Source: QHXQ01 sp036389375 (lineage in GTDB: Bacteria; Acidobacteriota; Blastocatellia; Pyrinomonadales; Pyrinomonadaceae). From it: 6,421 bases of DNA. Positions within the stretch are counted from its first letter, which is position 1. Each line of letters starts with the position of its first letter. Under the pieces are notes generated by a model. That model worked only from the letters and a program-made list of their open reading frames with translations. It was not told the origin of the DNA and did not search any database. A program made the translations under genes and the position numbers. The DNA is taken from assembly GCA_036389375.1 (NCBI GenBank), contig DASVQA010000185.1:1-6421 (forward strand), given 5' to 3'. Positions 1 through 6,229 of this stretch are shown one piece after another.

Positions 1-932
1 TGCTTGGTCAGGTAGTGCTCGCCCGTGTCGCAGACGATGAAGACGACGAGGCCATTCTCGTCGAGCGTGCGTGCAACCTTGAGCGCCGCCGCGAGGTTCG
101 TGCCGGTCGAACCGCCGCAGAAGATGCCCTCCTGCCGGCCCAACTGGCGCGACATCTCGAACGAGTCGCGGTCGGTGATGTTGATGATCTCGTCCACGTA
201 TTTCAGGTGCGCGTTCTCAGGGATCACTTCCTGCCCGATGCCTTCGACGAGATAGGGCGTGACCTCGTGCGTCCGGCCCGTCTCCTTGTAGGTCTTGAAG
301 ACCGAGCCGTAAGGGTCTGCGCCGATGATGCGTATGTCCGAGTTCTGCTCTTTGAGGAAGCGCCCCGTGCCGGAGATCGTGCCGCCCGTGCCGATGCCGG
401 AGACGAAGTGCGTGATCTTGCCGTCCGTCTGCTGCCAGATTTCCGGCCCCGTCGAGCGATAATGCGCTTCGGGGTTGGCGGGGTGCGCGTACTGATTCGG
501 GTAGAAAGAGTTTGGCGTCTCGCGCGCGATGCGCTGCGCGGTCGCAACATAATGATCGGGCGTGCCGGGTTTCGCGGAGACGGGCACGACGACCACGTCC
601 GCGCCGAGCGCCTTCAGATAACGCACCTTCTCAATCGAAGCCTTGTCGGTCATCACGAAGATGCAGCGATAGCCTTTGACGGCCGCGGCGAGCGCAAGCC
701 CGATGCCGGTGTTGCCGGAGGTCGCTTCGATGATCGTGCCGCCGGGTTTGAGTTGACCCGCGCGCTCGGCCGCCTCGATCATCGCGCGCCCGATGCGATC
801 CTTGACCGAGAAGCCGGGATTCAGGTTCTCCAATTTGGCCAGCACCGTCGCCTTGATGCCCTGCGTCAGCCGGTTCAGTTTGACGAGCGGCGTGTGCCCG
901 ACGAGTTCCAGAATGTTCTCTTTGTAATCCAT
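1..932 (-). CDS. cbs: Cystathionine beta-synthase-like PLP enzyme (3' end cut by window edge)
   Basis: This PLP-dependent enzyme belongs to the cysteine synthase / cystathionine beta-synthase fold. It is predicted to make a thioether or cysteine from a serine-type substrate and homocysteine or sulfide in the cytoplasm. The first 310 residues are visible. The Schiff-base lysine is Lys44 in the context FSVKDR. The substrate/cofactor loop TSGNTG is at 71-76, the phosphate-binding GTGGT at 181-185 and GGSTG at 273-277. The segments GADPYGSVFKTY, PYLVEGIG, DRDSFEMSRQLGRQEG and the ending CDTGEHYLTK resemble the bacterial CBS branch more than CysK/CysM. Bacterial CBS proteins often continue into a paired CBS (Bateman) regulatory domain, which would lie off the left edge. 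The ATG at 932 has a good ribosome-binding site (GGAGAAG, 936-942). It is separated from the asparaginase gene by 177 bp with its own candidate operator, so it may be an independent transcription unit. Cysteine synthase is the main alternative. Confidence 0.85.
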   Translation of the reverse strand, partial: MDYKENILELVGHTPLVKLNRLTQGIKATVLAKLENLNPGFSVKDRIGRAMIEAAERAGQLKPGGTIIEATSGNTGIGLALAAAVKGYRCIFVMTDKASIEKVRYLKALGADVVVVPVSAKPGTPDHYVATAQRIARETPNSFYPNQYAHPANPEAHYRSTGPEIWQQTDGKITHFVSGIGTGGTISGTGRFLKEQNSDIRIIGADPYGSVFKTYKETGRTHEVTPYLVEGIGQEVIPENAHLKYVDEIINITDRDSFEMSRQLGRQEGIFCGGSTGTNLAAALKVARTLDENGLVVFIVCDTGEHYLTK

Positions 933-935
933 CAA

Positions 936-942
936 CTTCTCC
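936..942 (-). promoter_or_regulatory. Ribosome-binding site of the cbs-like gene
   Basis: GGAGAAG lies just upstream of the ATG at 932, with the GGAG core 6 nt from the start codon. It supports this start over any other. Confidence 0.7.
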
Positions 943-979
943 GTTCAAACCCAGCGCGGATAAATGCGAAGTGCCTCTG

Positions 980-1000
980 GTTATATAACAGTTATACAAC
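980..1000. promoter_or_regulatory. Tandem palindromic 10-mers, candidate operator/promoter of the cbs-like gene
   Basis: Two near-identical 10-mers, GTTATATAAC (980-989, a perfect palindrome) and GTTATACAAC (991-1000, one mismatch from the first), are spaced 11 bp apart, about one helical turn. They form the only AT-rich island in a GC-rich 177-bp intergenic region (933-1109), about 48 bp upstream of the cbs-like start codon. On the minus strand they contain TATAAC hexamers that could serve as -10 elements, but no convincing -35 box pairs with them. This looks like a transcription-factor site overlapping a promoter. The factor cannot be identified from the sequence. Nothing else was recognised in the rest of the spacer apart from a short 6-bp hairpin at 1027-1042 without a T tract. 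Confidence 0.4.
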
Positions 1001-1109
1001 ATCACTCCGCATGCCGACCAACGAGGCGCAAGGGGGCTTGCGGCGCGTCCGTCGTGCTGTCGAACGATAAGCGTTTTGAGTTTAACGGGTGGGCGGTGGC
1101 AGTTGAGAC

Positions 1110-2231
1110 TTAGAGCAGCGGCAGACTGAACACGGCGCGCACTTCGCCAACCCGCTCGCCGCGATGATTCGTGATCGGTTTGTGCGCGAACTTGCCGAGC
1201 GCGGCGAGGTCTTGGTCGTTGAAGAGGCCGAGTTGGCTGAGCGCGGCGACGGCGGCGATGGGGCGCGCGCGATCCTGCTTGTCGCCGTCTTCAAGTTTGA
1301 ACGCCAGCCCAAGCCCACGCGGCCAACGCTCGCACGGCAAAAGACCCGCGACGTAGATGCCCTCCGCGCCGACCTTCGAGACAAGCCGGCCGCCGGCGCG
1401 CCGCATCAACTCCGTATCCAATTCGCCCGCGCCTTCGACCATGTCGGGGTGCGTCGTCATGGCTGCCACCAACCGGCGACAGGCCGCGCGCAGTTTTGCC
1501 TCCCAAGCGGCGGGCGGGTTGACGAGCCGCGCCGCCATGAGCGCCATCGCCGCCACCGGCACGGCGCAGGTCGGCACGCCGCAGCCGTCGGTGGCGCAGA
1601 TGATCTCGCCCGCGTTCAGATCGGTGAACTGCGCGACCTGTTGCTTGATGGCGCGCTGCACGGGACTGTCTGGATGATCGTAAGTCTGCGTGGGTGCGCC
1701 GAGGTGGCGCGCGAGCGCGAGCATGCCGGCGTGTTTGCCGGAGCAGTTGTTATGCACGGCGCGCGGCTGTGCGCCGGCCCGTTGCAAAGCCTCGGCGGCC
1801 GCCCGGCTGTAAGGCTCGTGCGGGCCGCAGCGCAGCGCCGATTCGTCAAGCCCGATCTTCTGTAGCATCGCGCGCACGGTTTCGACGTGCGCCGGTTCGC
1901 CGTTGTGCGAGCCGCAGGTGACGGCGAGTTCGCGCGCGTCGAAGTCGAAGCGGTCGGCCGCGCCGGTCGTGACGAGCGGGATGGCTTGGACGGGCTTCGC
2001 GGCCGAACGCAGAAAGGTGGTGGCGTCGGGCGTACCGAGTTGCGCGATGATCGTACCCGCGCCGTCAACCACGCAGAGGTGGCCGCGCTGCCAAGACTCG
2101 CCGAGCGCGCCGCGCGTGACGACGACGAGCGGCGCAGGCTGTGCAGCGTGCACCGTAAGAGCGTGCGCGCGTGCGTCGGCCGCCGCCGTGCGTGCGCTAC
2201 TCGCTGAACCTTCCTGCGCGCTTAACGCCAT
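1110..2231 (-). CDS. Class-3 (PF06089-type, Rhizobium etli-like) L-asparaginase homologue
   Basis: This 373-residue protein is full length for the family. It is predicted to hydrolyse L-asparagine, or a related beta-amide, to aspartate in the cytoplasm; there is no signal peptide. The catalytic set known from the R. etli enzymes is visible. The first Ser-Lys pair is Ser76/Lys79 (RSAAKP). The second is Ser108 (CGSHNGE) with Lys286 (LVSKVGAEG). The metal-site residues are Cys163 and Lys166 (NNCSGKHAG) and Cys217 (ATDGCGVPT). Spacings match the R. etli enzyme as I recall its numbering, except that the position of its Cys249 appears to be Asp272 here. The ATG at 2231 is chosen because it has a strong ribosome-binding site and a 10-bp overlap with the end of cphA; the frame stays open upstream only because of high GC. 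The placement suggests a job in cyanophycin turnover or Asp supply. The substrate is an inference. Confidence 0.93.
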   Translation of the reverse strand: MALSAQEGSASSARTAAADARAHALTVHAAQPAPLVVVTRGALGESWQRGHLCVVDGAGTIIAQLGTPDATTFLRSAAKPVQAIPLVTTGAADRFDFDARELAVTCGSHNGEPAHVETVRAMLQKIGLDESALRCGPHEPYSRAAAEALQRAGAQPRAVHNNCSGKHAGMLALARHLGAPTQTYDHPDSPVQRAIKQQVAQFTDLNAGEIICATDGCGVPTCAVPVAAMALMAARLVNPPAAWEAKLRAACRRLVAAMTTHPDMVEGAGELDTELMRRAGGRLVSKVGAEGIYVAGLLPCERWPRGLGLAFKLEDGDKQDRARPIAAVAALSQLGLFNDQDLAALGKFAHKPITNHRGERVGEVRAVFSLPLL

Positions 2232-5041
2232 GCGTAGCTCCACCCCGCGCAGGCCCGCCGGTGGTCTGCCTGCGGGCGCGGCGGCGTCTGCCCCGGCGCA
2301 CGCGGTGGCGGCGCTGTCGTATGCCCATCGCGGCCGTCGGCAGTTGCGTCCGCAGTCGCGCCGGTTGCGGCGGCGCTGGCCGTCGCCGCCTGCGCCAGTG
2401 GTGGCTCGCCAAGCGTGCTGACGGGCGTTGCGCCGTACTCCGTCAACACGGGGCTGAGCGCCGCAAGCTTGTCGTAGAACATCACGACGATCTCGCCCGC
2501 GCGCTGGCCCGCGAGCGCCTGCCTGAGCGCGTCCACTTCGTCCGGCACAACCGAGCACTCACGCTCCGGCGCAATCTCGCGCACCGCCGTACACAAGAGG
2601 CGCGCGACCTCGCCCGGCGCACGCCCGCGCAGGTCTTCGTCCTCTTTAATGATCAGCCGGTCGAAGCCACGCGCCGCGATGCGCCCCGCTTCCACGATCA
2701 ATTCGTCCGAGCGGTCGCCCGGCACGCCGACGATGCCGGTCACGCCGCGCCCGCGCCACCGCGCCGCCATCTGGCTGACCGCACGCAAGGCCTCCGGGTT
2801 GTGCCCGTAGTCGAGCAGCAGGTGGCCGCCGGAGGCGAGCCGGTAGAGATTGAAGCGACCGGGATTGTGCGCGGCGGCGTCGAACGTGGCGAGCGCCGCT
2901 GCGATCTGTTCGACGCCTAGACCGTGCGCGCGACAGGCGGCCGTCGCCGCCAGCACGTTCGCCACTTGAAAATCGGCCGCGCCGCCGAGCGTAGCAGGCA
3001 CGCGCGCGAGTTCGACCACGCGCTGCTCCGTCGGCCCGACGCATTCAACCACCCAGCCGTCGCGGACGAAATAGCACGTGCCGCCCGCGCCCGCGTGGCG
3101 CTTGATGAGAACGTGATTGTCGCGCAGCGAGAAATAGACGATGCGCCGTTCGATGCGCCGCACGCGCTCGCTTTCCGGCAGCCGCGCGAGCAGTTCGTCG
3201 TCAGCATTGAGGACGAGCGTGCCGCCCGCGCGCACGCATTCGGCGACGAGCGATTTAACGTGTACGAGATCGTCCAGCGATTCGATGCCGTCCTGCCCGA
3301 AGTGATCGGGCTGGATGTTGGTTAGCACGGCCACGTCCGACCAATCGTAACCAAGCCCGCGCCGCATGATGCCGCCGCGCGCCGTCTCCAAGACCGCCAC
3401 TTCAACCGACGGATCGCTCAGCACCGTGCGCGCCGAATGCGGCCCCGTCGTGTCACCCGCCGCGATGAGTTCGCCGTCAATATAGATGCCGTCGGTCGTC
3501 GTCATGCCGACGCACGCGCCGGCTGCGGCGCAGGCGTGCGCGATCATGCGCGTCACGGTCGTCTTGCCGTTCGTGCCCGTGATCGTGATGAGCGGCACGC
3601 GCCCCTCCTGCGCGCCCGCCGGGTAGAGCAGATCGACGATGGCGCGGCCGACCTCGCGGCGCGCGCCTGCGCTCGGAAACAGATGCATGCGCAGACCCGG
3701 CGAGGCATTCAGTTCGATGACTCCGCCGCCGCGCGCAGGCGGCGCTTGCGCGATGTCCGGCACGACGAGATCAACGCCGCAGATGTCCAGACCAATGGCG
3801 CGAGCGGCGCGTTCGCACAGGCGCGCGATCCCCGGGTGCATCTCGTCGGTCACGTCCACGGCGCTCCCGCCGGTCGAGAGATTGATGCTCTCGCGCAAGA
3901 TCACCGTCCGCCCCGCGTCGGGCACGGACGATAGTTCAAGCCCCACTTTGCGCAGGTGCGCGAGCACGATCTCGTCCACCATGATCTGCGTCATCGGCTT
4001 TTCGTGCCCCTCGCCGCGCAAGGGGTTCCGGTTCTCGCGTTCGATCAACTCCGCGACCGTGTGCCTGCCGTCGCCCACGATCTGACAGGGGAAGCGCTCG
4101 CTCGCCGCCACCGCACGGCCGCCCACGACAAGGACGCGATAGTTTCGCCCCGCGAACTGTTCTTCAACCAGCACGTGCTCCGAATAGACGCACGCGGCGC
4201 GAAAGCCGGCCGATGCCTCCTGCTCTGTGCGTACGTCGAGCACGACGCCCTGCCCCTGCCGGCCGTCCAGCGGTTTGATGACGACGGGCGGGCCAATCTC
4301 TTTGAACGCCTTGAGCGCCTCCGCTTCCGTCCGCACGACGATGCCGCGCGGGACGGCGACAGCCGCATCCGTCAACAGTTGTTTGGCGAAGTCCTTGTCG
4401 CTCGCGATCTCTGTGGCGATGATGGACGTGCCCTCGCTCATCGCGGCCTGTATGAGGCGGCGCTGCTTACCGTAGCCGAGTTGCACGAGACTGCCACCCT
4501 CGCTCACACGCCGCCAAGGGATGCCGCGCGCCTGAGCGGCGTCCACAATCGCGCGCGTCGTCGGCCCTAGCTCCGTGCGCGCAATCAAACGGCGCGCTTC
4601 CGCGAGCGTCTCTTCGAGCGGATAAGGCTCGTGGCGCAGCACGGATTCGACCAGCGCGACGGCGGCTTCCAGCAGAAAGCGCGTGCCCGCCTCGGCCTTG
4701 AATTCGACGACGACGTTGTAGATGCACGGCTCGTCGGCTGCGCGCGTCTTGCCGTGCGTCACGGGCACGCCCGCCAGATCGGTCAACTCAAGCGCGACGT
4801 GTTCGACGATGTGCCCGAAGTACGTGCCCTCGCGCAGCCGTTCGACGAAACCGCCGGGCCGGGCCTTGGCACAATGATGCGTGTTAAGACCGGGCAGGCG
4901 TTTGAGCAGGCACTCGTTGAAGCCGGCGAACTCGCGGCTCTCGCGCTCGCACAGGTCTTCGAGATCAAGCCGCATCAGGAGCGCGGGGCGGTAGGTATAG
5001 ATGTTCGGCCCGGCCAGCGTGCGTATGCCATCAATTCTCAT
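2222..5041 (-). CDS. cphA: Cyanophycin synthetase
   Basis: This 939-residue enzyme builds cyanophycin (multi-L-arginyl-poly-L-aspartate) by alternating ATP-dependent addition of Asp to the backbone and Arg to the side-chain carboxylate. The N-domain (about 1-160) starts with the family signature TLAGPN and MRLDLEDL and carries HxxEH at 77-81. The ATP-grasp domain (about 160-475) includes SLVQLGYGKQ (184-193), SDKDFAKQLL (214-223), the lysine motif KPLDGRQGQG (256-265), GHEKPMT (345-351) and ELNASPGLRMH (443-453). The Mur-ligase-like domain (about 480-870) has the P-loop TGTNGKTT (488-495), ETARGG (552-557), NIQPDHFG (575-582), HNPGRFN (725-731) and DYGHNPEA (744-751). Both active domains are present, so it is CphA1-like rather than CphA2. 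Residues from about 875 form an Ala/Thr/Pro-rich tail. The start overlaps the cphB stop as ATGA and has a modest ribosome-binding site (GGGAAG, 5048-5053). Confidence 0.97.
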   Translation of the reverse strand: MRIDGIRTLAGPNIYTYRPALLMRLDLEDLCERESREFAGFNECLLKRLPGLNTHHCAKARPGGFVERLREGTYFGHIVEHVALELTDLAGVPVTHGKTRAADEPCIYNVVVEFKAEAGTRFLLEAAVALVESVLRHEPYPLEETLAEARRLIARTELGPTTRAIVDAAQARGIPWRRVSEGGSLVQLGYGKQRRLIQAAMSEGTSIIATEIASDKDFAKQLLTDAAVAVPRGIVVRTEAEALKAFKEIGPPVVIKPLDGRQGQGVVLDVRTEQEASAGFRAACVYSEHVLVEEQFAGRNYRVLVVGGRAVAASERFPCQIVGDGRHTVAELIERENRNPLRGEGHEKPMTQIMVDEIVLAHLRKVGLELSSVPDAGRTVILRESINLSTGGSAVDVTDEMHPGIARLCERAARAIGLDICGVDLVVPDIAQAPPARGGGVIELNASPGLRMHLFPSAGARREVGRAIVDLLYPAGAQEGRVPLITITGTNGKTTVTRMIAHACAAAGACVGMTTTDGIYIDGELIAAGDTTGPHSARTVLSDPSVEVAVLETARGGIMRRGLGYDWSDVAVLTNIQPDHFGQDGIESLDDLVHVKSLVAECVRAGGTLVLNADDELLARLPESERVRRIERRIVYFSLRDNHVLIKRHAGAGGTCYFVRDGWVVECVGPTEQRVVELARVPATLGGAADFQVANVLAATAACRAHGLGVEQIAAALATFDAAAHNPGRFNLYRLASGGHLLLDYGHNPEALRAVSQMAARWRGRGVTGIVGVPGDRSDELIVEAGRIAARGFDRLIIKEDEDLRGRAPGEVARLLCTAVREIAPERECSVVPDEVDALRQALAGQRAGEIVVMFYDKLAALSPVLTEYGATPVSTLGEPPLAQAATASAAATGATADATADGRDGHTTAPPPRAPGQTPPRPQADHRRACAGWSYAWR
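2238..2244 (-). promoter_or_regulatory. Ribosome-binding site of the asparaginase inside the 3' end of cphA
   Basis: GGTGGAG lies inside the last codons of cphA, with GGAG 6 nt from the ATG at 2231. The cphA stop (TAA, 2222-2224) lies downstream of the asparaginase start, so ribosomes finishing cphA would be placed at the new start. This points to translational coupling. Confidence 0.7.
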
Positions 5042-5985
5042 TTGCGTCTTCCCTTGCTCGTGCGTGCAGGCGCGCTCCGGCGCGTGCGATTCGTCGGTTG
5101 ACCGGCGGGCGCGGCGACCCGGCCGTTCTCGTTGCGGCGTGACAGCGCGCGCCCCGCACCCTGTTGGGCGGCGGCGCGCTTCGGTTCAAGCGGCTTACGG
5201 TTCGGCAGGTCGAACCTGTGCCCGGCGGGCAGCACGTGTACGGTCACGCCGTAGAGCGCGAGCAGTTTCTGTTCTTCCGCGTAGGGCAGATTCGTGTAGC
5301 TCATCGAGCCGCCGTCAATGAAGGTGACGCTGCCGCTGCCGACCACCTCGCACTCGGTTTTATCAACGACGAGCGCGGTGTCTTCGTCAATGCCGATGCC
5401 TAAATCCTGCGGGTAGTGCGCGACGGCCGTTAACAGGCGGCCGAAGCGCCCGCGCGCGGAGAAGTGCGTGTCTATGATCGCGCCGACGAGCAAGTCCATG
5501 CCGGGGCCGATCTGCGCGCCCTCAAGTTTGGGCGGTGCGTCGCCGCGCCCGCCGAGGATCATGGAGTTGGACATCATGGCCGCGCCCGCGCTCGTGCCGG
5601 CGACGACGAGGCCACGCTCGTAGCGATGCGCGATCAGTTTCTGCATCTCTGTGCCGCCGAGCAGGCTGGTGACGTGGAGTTGATCGCCACCGGTGAAATA
5701 GAGGCCGGTCGCGCGTTTAATGGCCGCGAGCCGCGTTTCGTCGCCCGCCTCTTCGCGCTGCGACACGTCCACCACCTGCACGTCGTCCACCCCGAGCCGT
5801 TTGAACGCCGCGACGTACTCCGCGCCGCTCTCCTTCGGATGGTCGGTCGCAATCGTCAGCACGCAGATGCGCGCCCGCGCGCCCTTTGCCAGCCGCAGGA
5901 ACTCTTTGAGGACGATGCACTCGCCCGTTAAATCTTCCGCGCCGCCGATCACAACCAGCCGCCCGCGCGCCTCGCTCAATTCCAT
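5038..5985 (-). CDS. cphB: Cyanophycinase (peptidase family S51)
   Basis: This 315-residue intracellular serine exopeptidase is predicted to release beta-Asp-Arg dipeptides from cyanophycin; no signal peptide is seen. The nucleophile elbow GTSAGA places the catalytic serine at Ser132, and DTHFSARGRFGR supplies His174, Asp172 and Arg178/180/183. FTGGDQ (97-102) supplies the pocket glutamine. GIGIDEDTALVV (196-207) and VHVLPAGHRFDL (249-260) are further family segments. Numbering nearly coincides with Synechocystis CphB, where these residues are catalytic or pocket residues, but residue 173 is Thr rather than Gln. The last 48 or so residues (from about 268) are a Lys/Arg/Ala-rich tail beyond the usual family end of about 270 residues. 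The ATG at 5985 follows GAGGG (5990-5994) and gives the normal N-terminus; a TTG at 6057 without a ribosome-binding site was not used. The gene ends in a 4-bp overlap with cphA, so the two are coupled. Confidence 0.95.
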   Translation of the reverse strand: MELSEARGRLVVIGGAEDLTGECIVLKEFLRLAKGARARICVLTIATDHPKESGAEYVAAFKRLGVDDVQVVDVSQREEAGDETRLAAIKRATGLYFTGGDQLHVTSLLGGTEMQKLIAHRYERGLVVAGTSAGAAMMSNSMILGGRGDAPPKLEGAQIGPGMDLLVGAIIDTHFSARGRFGRLLTAVAHYPQDLGIGIDEDTALVVDKTECEVVGSGSVTFIDGGSMSYTNLPYAEEQKLLALYGVTVHVLPAGHRFDLPNRKPLEPKRAAAQQGAGRALSRRNENGRVAAPAGQPTNRTRRSAPARTSKGRRK

Positions 5986-6077
5986 CACGCCCTCGCCAGC
6001 CAACAGACAAGTAATGTCCGCACGTCTGAAGCCCGGCGGACACACGTAGGGGCACAAGTTCTGAGGGGGGAAAAGTT

Positions 6078-6096
6078 AGACTCGAAGATCGCGTCT
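6078..6096 (-). terminator. Short imperfect hairpin followed by a T run; possible weak terminator or leader attenuator
   Basis: On the minus strand AGAC and CGA pair with TCG and GTCT around a 3-nt loop, with one internal mismatch, and the stem is followed within a few bases by CTTTT. The stem is short. It lies just downstream of the candidate promoter, so it could equally act in the cphB leader or be chance. Confidence 0.2.
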
Positions 6097-6099
6097 GAC

Positions 6100-6128
6100 T
6101 ATTAATTCAGGATGAAGGTTTTATAACA
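6100..6128 (-). promoter_or_regulatory. Weak candidate promoter for the cphB-cphA-asparaginase unit
   Basis: The 244-bp spacer between the two cyanophycinase genes holds one AT-rich patch. On the minus strand TGTTAT (6123-6128) and TTAATA (6100-6105) are separated by 17 bp, a possible -35/-10 pair. Both boxes match the sigma-70 consensus poorly, and non-model phyla differ, so this is only a candidate. Confidence 0.22.
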
Positions 6129-6175
6129 GATCAGGGTCGGGCGTGTTCGTCCGCGACTGTACATAGCCAGGCAGT

Positions 6176-6204
6176 TTGGCGGTGGAAAACTCCGGCCCGG
6201 CCAA
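6176..6204 (-). other. Imperfect inverted repeat just after the upstream cyanophycinase-like gene
   Basis: TTGGC and GCCAA form the outer stem, with GGA and TCC pairing inside around the loop. It lies about 25 bp past the stop codon at 6230 on the minus strand. No T tract follows, so it is not a standard intrinsic terminator. It could stabilise the 3' end of the message or be incidental. Confidence 0.2.
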
Positions 6205-6229
6205 GACTGGACGCGCGCGTTTGAGTTGG

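Noticed and set aside
1..932. Assignment as plain cysteine synthase (CysK/CysM)
   Set aside because: The GADPYGSV, VEGIG, DRDSFEMSRQLGRQEG and CDTGEHYL segments fit bacterial cystathionine beta-synthase better. The missing 3' end leaves some doubt.
1027..1042. 6-bp hairpin with a 4-nt loop as a terminator after the asparaginase gene
   Set aside because: The stem is short and no T tract follows on the minus strand, so an intrinsic terminator is not supported.
15..1070. Plus-strand open frame of 351 codons
   Set aside because: It is antisense to the cbs-like gene, which has full family motifs. Its product is an Arg/Asp/Val-rich composition typical of GC-rich shadows, with no recognisable domain.
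2232..2558. In-frame upstream extension of the asparaginase to 482 residues
   Set aside because: The extra 109 residues lie wholly within cphA in another frame and show no family similarity. The ATG at 2231 has a good ribosome-binding site and gives normal family length.
2171..2920. Plus-strand open frame of 249 codons across the cphA 3' end
   Set aside because: It is antisense to cphA and the asparaginase start, with Arg-rich shadow composition and no motifs.
3437..4570. Overlapping plus-strand open frames opposite the CphA ATP-grasp domain
   Set aside because: They are mirror frames of a strongly conserved coding region and have no independent support such as a ribosome-binding site or domain.
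5986..6057. TTG start giving a 24-residue N-terminal extension of cyanophycinase
   Set aside because: There is no ribosome-binding site before the TTG, and the extension precedes the usual family N-terminus. The ATG at 5985 follows GAGGG.
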